A stretch of 64,000 nucleotides of DNA from Microcebus murinus (taxonomy: Eukaryota; Chordata; Mammalia; Primates; Cheirogaleidae): NCBI RefSeq assembly GCF_040939455.1, contig NC_134119.1:17038501-17102500 (forward strand), given 5' to 3'. Positions 12,036-22,839 of the stretch are shown here, in pieces (within the stretch, counting starts at the first letter, position 1; each line of letters opens with the position of its first letter). The notes under the pieces were generated by a model. The model worked only from the letters and a program-made list of their open reading frames with translations, was not told the origin of the DNA and ran no database searches. Both the position numbers and the translations under genes were made by a program.

Positions 12036-12063
12036 GGGCGTCCCACCTCTTCTTAAAATTTTT

Positions 12064-13506
12064 AAATGTATACAGTCAATACATAGGACAAAGAAACTTA
12101 ATCCTGTGGTCACCGACATACATTTAACTGGTTCCTTCCAATTTTAACTCTTCATTTTCATGAAGTATGCAATGATTGGGACCTCTCATTTTACGACTTA
12201 GAATCATTCTCCCATTATCATTGTAGTTATCAAGCATAATTTTACAAGGTTGGATTGATTCATGATAAGGCATAATTAGCCCTCCTCATTGGGTATGAAA
12301 ACATTGCTCTGGACAGTTGTTTAAGCTAAATGTTTTCTATCTATTTCCATTTCTAGTATTTTCTCTGAAATTTGAATCTTGGGCCTAAAAAACCCACACT
12401 AGCAGCAAGGGTAAAGGTCACAAATCGGCATTTCTTCTTAAAATATCTCCATTTAAGTGCAAATTTTGGCCTTTATCTCTAACCTTTAAATAGTTATTTC
12501 ATAGAAATGCAAAAAGTAAGAGTAAATTTTGTGTTTTAATATCTACAAGTAACACTCTTAATATGTTATTTAGTTTCATTTTTATGCTGTATAGACCTTA
12601 CATTTTTAGAGCTGGATGGATATCTTTAGGGATAAGCATAATTTTTCTAAGAAATTTAATTTTCAAAAATGTAAATATCCATAAATGGTTTAAATCCAAC
12701 TTTAAGAAAATAGAGCCTCATCATTTTTCACAGTTTGAATCACTAGAGTTGCCACATTTTTTGTTATGCTACTTTTATTTAGCTTATGCAATTCACAAAG
12801 CTATAGCATTCATTAGTGACAAATATGTTTAAATAGTCTTTATGATTGTCGAAACCAATTCAAATACACTTGAACAAAAATAAAAATGTAAAGCAGATAG
12901 CATTTTCTACTTGCATTCCAAAATGCAATAATTGAAAACACAGTAAAATACTACTTATTAATGGGGTGATCATTTTGTCTTAGTGCCTAAATTAAAGTAA
13001 AATCGAAATGATTAAAGTTTTAAAAAAGAAAAAAGCTATTTAGAAAGCATTAAAAGTTTCCAAGCATTAAATTAACTTAGAACTTCAGGATTATTACCAG
13101 AAATAAATTTCTTATGATGTGAACTTTGACATTTCAGAATCATATTTGATTCAGATATCAGAATCAACACATATTTGAATGTACCAAATTGTGGTTATTT
13201 CAGTGCCTCATAAGGCAACATAACAGAGGCATTTTGTGCCTCCCAAGTAGCCCTTCAGCCTGCCTCTGATTTCCTCTGTAGCCATCAGGGACAGTTTCCT
13301 TGAGCCAAAGCAGCATCCCATCTCAAGGACTTTGATTCTCTCAACTTTTCATCCTTGGGAATTTCGCCCAAGCCATGGTAGCGATCTTAGCCCCTTGTAG
13401 GAGAGTTTGGAAGTGTGAGGGAGTTAACACCCTCATAAGCACCTGCACCCTCACAAATGAGGGATGGTAGTCAGTGATAAACACCTGAATCTCTGATCCT
13501 TTAGAT
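12064..13506. other. unique AT-rich noncoding DNA
   Basis: No gene or named repeat recognised. The part at 12140-12480 is balanced in composition, lacks repeat signatures and could be conserved noncoding sequence, but nothing in one genome can show that. Confidence 0.45.
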
Positions 13507-13701
13507 CTGTGCTGTCCAATCCAGCAGGCATTAGCTGTATATGGCTATTTACAATTTAATTAATTAAAACTAATGTTAAAAATTCATTTCCTCAGTCATA
13601 CTAGCCATATTTCACAGGCCAAAGAGCTACATGTAGCTGTCCTAGTGGGCAGTGTGGATATATATTTCCATCACTACAGAAAGTTCTATTGGACAGCACT
13701 A
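13507..13701. mobile_element. MER5A-type nonautonomous hAT-Charlie transposon
   Basis: 195 bp bounded by CTGTGCTGTCCAAT on the left and ATTGGACAGCACTA on the right. These are the inverted ends of MER5A (consensus CAGTGCTGTCCAAT). Internal text includes AGCTACATGTAGCTG, comparable to the MER5A 'agccacatgtggct' part. The length is close to the family length of about 190 bp. It encodes nothing and is an old, immobile copy. Confidence 0.85.
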
Positions 13702-13945
13702 TTGAGAGGGACATATCTGAGGTTACATCCTCTACATGGTTCTTCAGAGAGTCCCCAGCAGGATTGAGCCTCAGTTGTCCCCAGTGGTGACCCACTCAAC
13801 AACACATCCTTTATTGGTTTTTTTACTTGTTACCTAGCTCACTACCTGCTTCCCTACTACTTCCTGGCATCACATGCCAAATAAACTGCTTGCATCTAAG
13901 TCCTTGTTTCAAGTTCTGCTCTGTGGGGAAACCCAAACTAAAAAA
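13702..13945 (+). mobile_element. LTR-like ancient repeat, copy a
   Basis: The order TTGAGCCTCAGTTGTCCCCA, then CCAAATAAACTGCTTGCATC, then CTTGTTTCAAGTTCTGCTCT and AACCCAAACTAA is shared with 55395-55735 and, less well, with 28490-28855. The AATAAA signal followed by about 60 bases to an AACCCAAACTAA end looks like an LTR or other retroelement 3' end. I recognise the text as a common ancient mammalian repeat but cannot name the family with certainty. Confidence 0.55.
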
Positions 13946-15029
13946 AGTATAATAGCATGTCAACATTTTTGACACTGCTTTAGTTAGAAGAATGCCATGA
14001 CTAACTGAGCAGGCAAATAGGAAGAAGATGATTATAATAATTAAATTATATGGATCTAAAATCTCTTGGAGATGCATCTGACTGTTTTGGGTCCCCTCAA
14101 GACCATTGTTGAAAGCAAAAGAAGTAGAATTCTAACTCTAAAAAGCCTTGAAAACGAATATGGGTCTTTCCTGAAGATCTCTCTGGGAGACAGCAGTGAG
14201 GGGTATCAGAAGAGAAGATGGACATCCAGGCTTCCTCTCACTCCCATTTAAATAACTCCCTCTCTAACGTTCCACACCTTAGGGCACCTGCTCTTCTCCC
14301 CTCCTCTGTACCTCCCTCTTTCTCCCCCTTCTCATTCTTCAACCATCCTTATTTCCAAAATACAGTCTTTTGTTCTGTCTAGTTGGCTTCTGACACTGTC
14401 CTATTCCCTCCTCAGCCTGATCAATTCAGTGAAGACCAAGTAGTTAAAGAACTAGCAAGCGCATGAAGTCGGGGGTGTGTGGCAGGGGGTCTTTTCTCTA
14501 CTTCTCTGCTTCTTTTGGCTGCAACAGTGATTTCAAGGGGACTTGACATAGTCAGGATGCATCCAAAAGATTAAAACAATCATCCAATGTGAACCTTACA
14601 TATGTACCATAGCACCATGCACTACTAAACACACAAAACATCAACAAATGAAACCATGACAAACTCAAAACAACTTGACATTGAACAGTGCAATATGAGC
14701 AAAGCATCTCATTTTGTTGCTCTTTTTTTTTTTTTTTCTTTTTTTAATGAGAGGGCTGAGGTAGATAGGAAGATTGGGGAATGACTGGCAAAAAGCAAGC
14801 CTTACTTTCATAGTCCTACAGGATATCTGAAAAGATCTTTTTCTTAAACATTTTTTCCTGTAAGTCTGTCATTATGCCTCTAAACAATAATGTCAATAAA
14901 TTTGGAAATCTTCTCAAACAAATGGTAAACTCATCCATTCATACATACACATTCCTTCACTCACTCACAAAACGCAATACAGGTGTGCTGGTGTCAGCCA
15001 CTGCATCAAAGGGTGGAACTCTAGAATAA
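13946..15029. other. unique DNA with a poly(T) run
   Basis: A T-rich run occupies 14723-14745 and could be the poly(A) tail of an old minus-strand retroposon, but the sequence to its right is not one I recognise. A pyrimidine-rich segment lies at 14270-14340. No gene is visible. Confidence 0.45.
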
Positions 15030-15170
15030 CTAACTTATTTATTGGATGCATACTATATATTAGGCCTTATGCTTGGTGGTGAGGTAACGGCAGTGAGCAG
15101 TTTCGCTCAAAGATGAAACACAACAGTGGGGGAAACCCAGGTGTGCAAAGTGAGGCTTCCAACATAACAC
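15030..15170 (-). mobile_element. short L2-like antisense fragment
   Basis: TTATTTATTGGATGCATACTATATATTAGGCCTTATGCTTGG, summarised here in parts, follows the antisense L2/MIR pattern 'ttattgagcrcctactatgtgccaggc', then GTAACGGCAGTGAGCAG. Short and diverged. Confidence 0.35.
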
Positions 15171-15306
15171 GATGTCAGCTACCACAGGGAGGCAGGCTCA
15201 CAAACCACCGCGCACAGCAAAATGCGCAGGTAAAATAACACTGAGATTTGACAATACATATAAAGGAAAAAAATATTTGAACTAGGTACAGATAAGAGCA
15301 GTTGAA

Positions 15307-15472
15307 TTTTTTTTTTTTTTTTAAAGAGATGGAGTCTCCCTCTGTCTCCCAGGGTAGAGTGCATTGACAGCTAACAGCTCACTGCAGCCTCGAACTCCTG
15401 GGCTCAAGCAATCCTCTTGCCTCAGCCTCCTGAGTAGTTGGACTACAGGTATTCACCATCACACTCAGTCTG
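15307..15472 (-). mobile_element. Alu-related monomer (FLAM-type), minus strand
   Basis: A T run at 15307-15322 (the poly(A) tail in reverse) is followed by one Alu arm in reverse complement: GAGATGGAGTCTCCCTCTG, CAGCTCACTGCAGCCTCGAA and CTGAGTAGTTGGACTACAGG. There is no second arm, so this is a free left-type monomer rather than a dimeric Alu. Such monomers derive from 7SL RNA and are among the oldest primate SINEs. Confidence 0.85.
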
Positions 15473-17159
15473 AAATTATTTTTAAAGGATAAATATATTA
15501 CTTGTAAGGATATATATTTTTTTCAGCCAGCAAAGCACAGGTTGGCTGATCTTTTGGGCCTGTTTCAATAAAAGAAATATTTTGGGTTAGTCCAATTACA
15601 GTAAATTATTGTTTCTCAAGTGCTTAAGTACATGTTGTCTTATCATAAAGGTTAAACAAGCCCTTTCCTTGTAGATCTGGTTATGATATGCATCGGCCTT
15701 GTAATTTCCTGCCTATAGTAACTTCGCCATTGTTTCAGTTCACTCTTGACTGAATTGTTGCATTTTGAATGTGGTTTCTTTCAATCTACATGTTGGACAT
15801 TCAGTAAATTAATATCTAGATTACTTATTGATTTTCTACTGCTATATGCACATGCAGATATTTCATTCAGTTTGAGAAAATGGAATAGAAATAAAGATTA
15901 CACTAACATATTCTTTCTAATAAGTGAAAAACAAACTTGGCAATCATATTTGAATTTGGTTTGAATGTTTTTTATAAGAATCTGATTTTTTAAATCTTGA
16001 TTCATCAGCAGAAAGATGTCATCTCTAAGAAGCTTGCCTAATGTTTTACATAACACAAAGCTTAACCATTAGCTTTTTTTTTTAATACTCTAAAAACCAT
16101 TGCAGAATTAAACCACACAACATAATGTAGCCATTTACTACTCAGAGAGACTTGGCAATCACAGCATGGCCAATTCAAATTTCAGTGACGCCTCTTTAAG
16201 CCCTAATGAACCATAATGCCCTAATGAGAGGTCTCACTGAATCCTGGTCAACCAAGCATACATTTCACACAGAAAAGAGAAAACAAGAAACCCACTGATC
16301 TTAGTGATATTTGCATCAACAATGTTTATAAGTCACTTTTTCTTTGGATAAAGAAACCAAATAGCCATAGCTCGTTGGGACTCGCATATAGGAGTATTTG
16401 CTTAATTCAACATGAAGATCATATTACATCATGCAATATCCTGCAACAACTTATAAATAATAAATTATCGATTCATCAATTGGACTTATTTTAGGAAAAT
16501 AATATTTGCAGTGTTTTATACAATAAAGAGTACATTTTGAAATGTTTAACAAAGAACCAAAGTTTTTTTGTATATAGAAAATTAATGCTGAGACTAAGGA
16601 AAATAATTGATTCAACAGAAATAAAGATATTCAGTTAATTCAGAAAATAATATTGGTCCAAAATCTCATTCAAAGGCCACACACATATTTCCATTTCCTT
16701 ACTTGTGATTTTGGCAGTTGGGGACAGAGTGATGGATATAATTTGTCCAGAGAGAAGATCATACCATAGAAGGATTACTATTCACATTCTAAATACGATG
16801 TTTCCCCAATGCCTCCTCATTTTTCCCTAAGTCTCTTAAAGAGAATCATTAGACAACTATGATTAAAACTTTACCTGGCTCCGTGAGAAAAAAATGAATA
16901 GCATTGAGCTACCTGAATGTATGGCCTGTAAGATGAAACCCTATCTTGGAGATATATAATTCTTTTGGATATGGAGACCATATTTTTCCTTTATAAAAAT
17001 AGTTGTGATCATCACATGCTAATTATTGTAATTGCTGGCAAAAAGAGAGAAAGAGGAGTGGAAAAGTGACCTTGTAGTCCATTTTTTGTCCAACAACAAA
17101 ATACAAGAAAATGACCTTAGAATGTGCCAAAACATTCATAACATTCCCCAGTAGGAATG
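15473..17159. other. unique AT-rich noncoding DNA
   Basis: No gene, RNA gene or named repeat recognised in about 1.7 kb. Confidence 0.5.
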
Positions 17160-17500
17160 TAATGCTGAATGCTTGTTAGCATGATGTAACACAGCACATA
17201 GTAAACCCATACATGCTCACCCCTTTTAAGTGTCAAATATCATTTCTTCAGGGAGGCCTTTCCTGACTCCCCGTACTAGATCAAGTTCAATGACCCAGTT
17301 TCCTTCATAACACAAATTCCATTAGGTAGGCATATGTACAATTATTGATTTCAGAGTTGTCTCTACCCATTGTATGATAAGTTCCAGGTAAGCAGCAGGA
17401 CCATCTGTCTGCTATCACTGCTGTGTCTTGGGCCTTGTATAGGACCTAATGCATGGTAAACACTCGAATGACTTTGAATGACTGAATGAAGAAATGAATG
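17160..17500 (+). mobile_element. L2 LINE 3' fragment
   Basis: Follows the sense L2 3' order: TTCAGGGAGGCCTTTCCTGA, a middle with ATGATAAGTTCCAGGTAAGC, then GTGTCTTGGGCCTTGTATAG and a tail with GAATGACTGAATGAAGAAATG. The GAATGA-type end is the known L2 terminus. Confidence 0.65.
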
Positions 17501-17689
17501 ACCATGCTGTCCCAGTTAATCCTAAAAGTAAAGCGAGGATCAGGCAACTTTGTACACAGGTGTAGTTCTGGAGGGTATTTTGGTAACATGTCTGAATATT
17601 TAACATGTATAGCCTTTCACCTCTTTTCATAGAAGCTACACATATATAGGAATGGCCAAAGAAACAGTGTTTATAGCCACAATAGCTCA

Positions 17690-18000
17690 GATTCAACTTC
17701 CAACAACAGATAATTAACTAAATAAATAATGCCATATCCTTTGAATATACTAGCACAAAATTATTTGTATAGACTAGTTGTAAAACAACATATATAAAGC
17801 AAACATAGAAAAAATTTATACATGTGCAGAGGAAAATATATATGAAAAATTCTAAAAGGATGACCATTAGCAGGGTTTGCCCTTAGGTGGTGACACTATA
17901 TGTCATCTTTATTCTATTCATCATGCCTTCCAGTTTTCTTAAGCTTTAGCAATGAATGCACATTAATTTTATAATAAAAAATTAAAATTACAATAAGGAA
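17690..18000 (+). mobile_element. ancient L1M/L1ME 3' end
   Basis: Starts with a degraded ORF2 end equivalent to 'aaatggttaaataaattatggtatatcc', continues through an A-rich stretch and GCAGGGTTTGCCCTTAGGTGG, and ends TTTTATAATAAAAAATTAAA. This is the layout of old L1M 3' ends. It is strongly diverged and noncoding. Confidence 0.5.
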
Positions 18001-20984
18001 ACCAAGAAGATGGATTATGACAATAACATGGACAGAGTATAATGTTTCTTGCACATCATATTTTTTCTACTTCATGTGACACTATAAAATATTAGCTAGT
18101 ATATAAAGAAATTAAATGATTACATATTTTGAATTACTATCAGTAATTAGGCTTGTTAAATTAAATATCTAACCTCCAGCACTTTAAATAATGAGGGCTA
18201 ATAGTTTTGAAGAGGAAACACAGCAAGGAATATATTTTATCAACTTTTTCTACTTCAAGCAGAATATGTGTACATAAAAATAAACTTAATAATTAACTAC
18301 ATTATCTGTAAAATGCAATCTCTGAAGTCTATCAGTGTAAAAAACCTAGACTGAAAGAAAAACTTCTTTTATATAACTGTGATCAATGGCATGAGCTTTG
18401 GTTTGTGATGTTGGATAGTGAACAAAATAATGCTTAAATCTCAGAGAGGAGATAATACCTACTTAGGGGTTACTGTAAAATAAATCCAGATATCACGTAA
18501 AGAAAGCACCCATGTCATACCTGGAAGATACTTTTCGCTCAAGTCGTGCTTATTACTATTATTGTTGTTGTATGTGGTGGCTGGATGGAGAGAAATAATT
18601 TGCTCAAATCGTCAATAACTGTTACAACTTCCTACTTAATACAGTAGCTGTGGAAGGAGACTAACTACTGTGTAGATTGACAACAAAATCCCAAGGATAT
18701 CAATAAAGAGTTCAATAAGTCATTTGATGCCAACTTAATTTTTTAATGTAGTTGGAGTAGTCCCCAGGGGCCTTGTGGCTGCCTCAAAGTAGTTCAAGAA
18801 CAGCAAATGTCACAGCCGTCCAAGGACGTGAGGATGCTAATGTAGCATTCTTCATAAAATAAAACAGGGTTGCTGCTCCCCTTGACATCGTAACAAAGCC
18901 CTGATGGATGTGCACTCTGTGTGCTGAATTGATTTTTGTTAAGTCCGAGCTCTCATACTATTTTATCCTAATGTGCCTAAATAAGCAGTGTTGACTCCTT
19001 AATTTACTCATTTTAACACCAGTAGCTTCCAGGACTCCATTAACATGATGCCATATTTATGTTGTCTGCTGAATTTGCTAACCTCAAATGTATGAAATCT
19101 GAATTCTTAAAATTGATACTACTATCAGAAAAATCATTTCTTTTAAGACCAGTAGGAACTTGTATATTAGCATTTCAACTAGTCACAGCCATAAATACTT
19201 AAACTGGAGGGTACAGTGAATTAATTAGGATGCTTGGCTCAATATGAGGGTTGATTTTGGGTGCATGTTACAAATGCAAGCCAAAGGCCCTAAAGAAGTA
19301 GTTTAATGCTTTGCCACGGAAAGAAGACACTCACTGAATGAAATTCAATAAAACAGAATGCAATTCAATAGATATACGAATTCTGCCAAAAGCAAAATAG
19401 ACTATTAGGGTCTAGAGTAATTTGGAAATAAACAGTAAATTCTGTAAGAAAAGAAAATAAAAAAGAAAGAGGAAAAGAATCACTGCAAGTAATACAAACA
19501 ACATTTTAAAATAAATTGAAAATACACACCAAAATAGATTATTTTAACCAAGGCAAATCCAAAAAGAATTCCTGTTAGGGACATTAGCCTGGTACACAGC
19601 AACGATGCTAAAACCTTGGGGATATGGCAATGCATGTATTTCTTTGGGAACACAAGAAATCTATTTACTTAGAAGTCAATGTAGGGGTATTGTGGGTTCA
19701 GGCTTATGTTTCATTTCTTTTTTAACTATATGGTGTTTATTTCTGAGTGTTTGGGGGTTGCATTTTATCACTCAGGGAATTGAGCTATTGCAGGGTGATA
19801 TAGTCAATGAATTTCTCCTTCCATCAAGTTCAGTGTTTTACTGGTTTTAAAAGCAGCCATTACTTTTATTGTCTCCGGCAAAACTAAACACATGCTTTAC
19901 TTTAGTTCCACATCTGTATTGATAATGATAGGTCACCAGCTCTTCAGTACAACCCAAACTGTGACATTATAAAAGCCTGTCTCCTTATAGAAGCTTAGCC
20001 TTCACTTGTAAAAACAAGGCAAAGGTCCAATTAGCGATTTAGAGGAAAATGGGAGGGCAGTCTTTTGTGTATAGGCATCCCCATTGGAAAACCTATAATC
20101 CATAATGAGCCCTGTTTAACACAACGGATGCTCTCCTTTCAGACAAGCCCAAATACCAGGTCACTAATAAGCAAGAATTTAAAACGTGAAGGCCATGAAT
20201 GAAACAGGTTATTGTGAAAATTGGCTCATATTAAGAGATTTAAGAGACTTGGGTAGTTCTGTTTGGCCTGACAGGTCTAGCTAATTAATCAAATGCTTTG
20301 ATAAGTAACTAACTTCTCCCATTTTAAAGAGGAACTCTAATCTGCCAGACAGTGAAGGAAAAGAACAATCTTGATGCTGCTTAAAAAATAAAGAATGGAA
20401 TTTCACAGCCATGTGCATGACCCATGCTTATTTTGACAAGGGTATTGCAGTAAAAGCTGTGATATCTGGAATACACCAATTAGAAAGCATTAGAAATTAG
20501 CATATTTGTAATGCCCTTGTTATAAGCCTTTATTTCAAGAAAAAAGTTACCAATATATAGAGCTCTCTAGAAAAGACTTGAGATGCTATTTGCTAAGAAA
20601 GAGCTTGCAATGGGGCAGAGCACAAAGGAGCACGTTTCTTGTCTTGCCTCACTGCCAAGCACTTTCCTTTTATGGCTCTCACTACTAGGGATGTCTGTGG
20701 CACAGGAGCTGTACTTGGTTAATTAGAATGTCCAGGAATCCCTTTCCCTTGTACTCAACTCAAAACACAACATATCAGGTGGCAAGGCTTTTATTGTGCT
20801 TAGAGTAAAAGCACACAGTGCAGACATGCCTTCGACAATTACAATGGACCAACTAGTTAAGCAGGCAGCTGGAGGCTGTGCAAAGTGGAAGACTTTGGAG
20901 GCATTCAGAGCTGGGCTAAAGAAGAGGTGTCCCCAATGAGGCACTTTGTGGCCTCCTGCAGGTCATTTAAAACATTTTGAAATT
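18001..20984. other. unique 3-kb stretch, possible conserved noncoding DNA
   Basis: No transposon or gene recognised. Blocks at 18740-19090 and 19890-20560 have balanced composition, no microsatellites and clusters of homeodomain-like TAATTA words (for example CTAGCTAATTAATC near 20277-20290) beside TGACAG and CTTTGAT words. This is the texture of developmental enhancers in gene deserts, but conservation has not been tested. Confidence 0.35.
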
Positions 20985-21115
20985 CGTTTTTCTTACCCAG
21001 AAAATGGGGCAAATGGTATCTTTTTTTTTTTTTTTTTTTTGCAGGGCAATTGTGTGATTAAAGACAGTGACTGGCACATGGCAGTAACTCAGTAAACAGT
21101 GTCTATTTTTATCCT
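20985..21115 (+). mobile_element. MIR fragment interrupted by a T run
   Basis: CCAGAAAATGGGGCAAATGG, then a 20-base T run at 21021-21040, then GGGCAATTGTGTGATTAAAG and GACTGGCACATGGCAGTAAC with CTCAGTAAACAGTG. This is the second half of MIR. The T run is an insertion relative to the MIR pattern. Confidence 0.6.
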
Positions 21116-21128
21116 TCTGAGAACTTAC

Positions 21129-22040
21129 TGTGGCAGGCAGTTACTTTGATGCCCTCCCCACCCCCGCCCGAAGAACTGTACCTCCTGGTACTGTGTTTCC
21201 CCCAAAATAAGACAGGGTCTTATATTTATTTTTCCTCAAGAAGACACCTTAGGGCTTATTTTCAGGAGATGTGTTATTTTCCCCTCAAAGCCTCAGCTTG
21301 CAGCATGCACAGGATGGAACTGAGAGGGGGAGCCAACCTTGTTGGTGGGGCTGCTGGCACCTTTCTGGTCACCTCTGGGATAGTAGCTGTCACGATGGGG
21401 CAGATGAGAAGGGCTGCTCGTCTTCTTTACCGATCTGGGACCAAATGCATGGGTTGTGCAGATACACTGCGTAGCCACACCCATCACTAGGTCTTATTTT
21501 CGGGGTAGGGCTTATATTGCGCAAATGCTTAGAAATCCTGCCAGGGCTTATTTTATGGATAGGTCTTATTTTGGGGGAAACACAGTATTTATATACTCAT
21601 GGGTAGCCTCTCCCACTAGGACTCTGGCCTTTGCCATGGGACTAGCTTTGGCCAATGAGACATTAACAGAAGCTTGATAAGTGCTTGCACACTGGGACTT
21701 GCCCTCTTGGAATGCTCATTCTTAAAGACGATCCTTCATTGAAATCAGCTGCCGTTCCGTGAGAAGCTCAACTTAGCCATGTGGAGAGGCCACATGAAGA
21801 GAACTGAGACCTGCAATCGACAGCCAGCACTGACTTACCAGCCATGTACATCAGCCCATCATGGAAGTGGATCCTCCAATCCTGCCAGGCGAACTACCCC
21901 ATGTGAGGACATATGGAGCAGAGATAAGCTGTCCCCAGTGAGTACTGTTCAAACTGCAGAATTGTGAGCAAATAAGAAATTGTTGCTGTTTCAAGCTACT
22001 AAGTTTTGTGGTGATTAGTTAGCAATAGATAACCAGAAGA
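21129..22040 (+). mobile_element. MLT1-type MaLR LTR, split by a DNA transposon
   Basis: The left part (21129-21190) begins TGTGGCAGGCAG like MLT1 LTRs. The right part (from 21586) continues with GGCCTTTGCCATGGGACTAG, TTGGCCAATGAGACATTA, GCTTGATAAGTGCTTGCACA, GTGAGCAAATAAGAAATTGT and GTTTCAAGCTACTAAGTTTT and ends near AGCAATAGATAACC. The MLT1 text resumes directly across the 21191-21585 insertion, so the two parts are one element. Confidence 0.75.
21191..21585. mobile_element. TA-flanked TIR DNA transposon (nonautonomous)
   Basis: 395 bp with perfect 23-bp terminal inverted repeats at 21191-21213 and 21563-21585, beginning CTGTGTTTCCCCCAAAATAA. A TA dinucleotide flanks both ends (21189-21190 and 21586-21587), which suggests Tc1/mariner-type integration. 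Subterminal words also repeat in inverted order: TAGGGCTTATTTTC on the left side, GGGCTTATATT and GGGCTTATTTTATG on the right. It has no transposase. The open frames across it (such as 21146-21490) cross the element borders and are chance. I know similar 'tttccccgaaaataagac' elements from lemur and other genomes, but not the exact family name. It sits inside an MLT1 LTR and so is younger than it. Confidence 0.85.
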
Positions 22041-22598
22041 CTTAATCATCTTTTCATCATCTGCTATTGATTACCAACTCCTGACTCCCAACTTCCATAT
22101 AGTATTTAAAGAAGCCACAATGTGCCATACTGTGACTAGCCCAGTATTTTTTAAGGCCTTCAGAATTTTATAATTGTTCTCGAACTCTAAATTGTTTTTG
22201 AAGATTGGCTGAATGATGCTAGGCTAAATATACGACCCTCTCACTTATAGATATTCTGAATATATGAAGTTGCCAAACAAATGCTTACCATATAAATGAA
22301 CTTTGGAATTTTTCAAAGAGTTGTTGGAAATTTGTAACTAAATGTTAATATTTGGTCCTGGTATTTCCCCTCCTGTGGTCCACCACTTTTTAGACAAATG
22401 TTAGCAATTAACAATACAGCAAGTTCCTAACCAGCTTTACTTATATCACTTATTTTATTATCTGTCAACAGGATATTATCATACTGTGAGTACTTTTGAG
22501 TATGTTTTATAATATCACAATCTGAAAACAGTGATGTGGCAAAGACTGCTTTGCCTATCCCAATGTCTCTTCTCTTCCTCCTCCTTAGCAACAAAAAT
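22041..22598. other. unique noncoding DNA
   Basis: No gene or repeat recognised between the MLT1 LTR and the purine tract. Confidence 0.5.
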
Positions 22599-22810
22599 GG
22601 AAGGAAGGAAGGAAGGAAGGAAGGAAGGAAGGAAGGGAGGGAGGGAGGGAGGGAGGGAGGGAGGGAGGGAGGGAGGGAGGGAGGGAGGGAGGGAGGGAGG
22701 GAGGGAGGGAGGGAAAGAGGGAGGGAGGGAGGGAAGGAGAGAGGGAGGGAGGGAGGAGAGGGGGGAAGGAAGGAGGGAGGAAAGGAAAAGAGGGAGGGAG
22801 GGAGGGGGGA
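22599..22810 (+). repeat. 212-nt pure purine tract: (GGAA)9 (GGGA)20 plus degenerate GGGA
   Basis: Every base from 22599 to 22810 is A or G. The first 36 bases are nine perfect GGAA units (22599-22634). Twenty perfect GGGA units follow (22635-22714), then a degenerate GGGA/GGAA/GAGA part. The apparent Gly/Arg/Glu-rich ORFs on the plus strand and the Ser/Pro-rich ORF on the minus strand are products of this repeat. Established properties of such tracts are triplex (H-DNA) formation and, for runs of GGG with one-base loops, G-quadruplex formation. Confidence 0.98.
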
Positions 22811-22839
22811 CAAATATATTTGGGATGGTGTTATACCCA

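Larger units (their letters stand above)
10467..12063 (-). mobile_element. internally deleted LINE-1: 5' UTR fused to ORF2 end and 3' UTR
   Basis: Read on the minus strand, this is an L1 with both ends but almost no middle. The high-coordinate end (about 12048) starts like an L1 5' UTR, with the YY1-type core AAATGGCGGACTAG. A GC- and CpG-rich 1.2-kb leader follows, which contrasts sharply with the AT-rich flanks. At about 10775-10810 it passes directly into the last 37 or so codons of ORF2: the frame reads WMELKT, then SQEWKTKYHMYSL, equivalent to the known L1 C-terminus, with a stop at 10659-10657. The 3' UTR runs to about 10481. ORF1 and nearly all of ORF2 are missing. Flanks CTTTCTTAATTTTT (10467-10480) and CTTCTTAAAATTTTT (12049-12063) look like a slightly mutated target-site duplication ending in a TTTT/AA L1 endonuclease site, which suggests insertion as one unit. 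No clear poly(A) remains. Alternatives are a later deletion or two adjacent fragments. Confidence 0.68.

Noticed and set aside
14723..14745. Poly(T) run as the tail of a minus-strand processed pseudogene
   Set aside because: The sequence to the right shows no recognisable coding or RNA-gene similarity and no target duplication was found.
22599..22810. CRISPR-like or satellite array
   Set aside because: Units are 4 bases with no spacers; it is a microsatellite in a mammalian genome.
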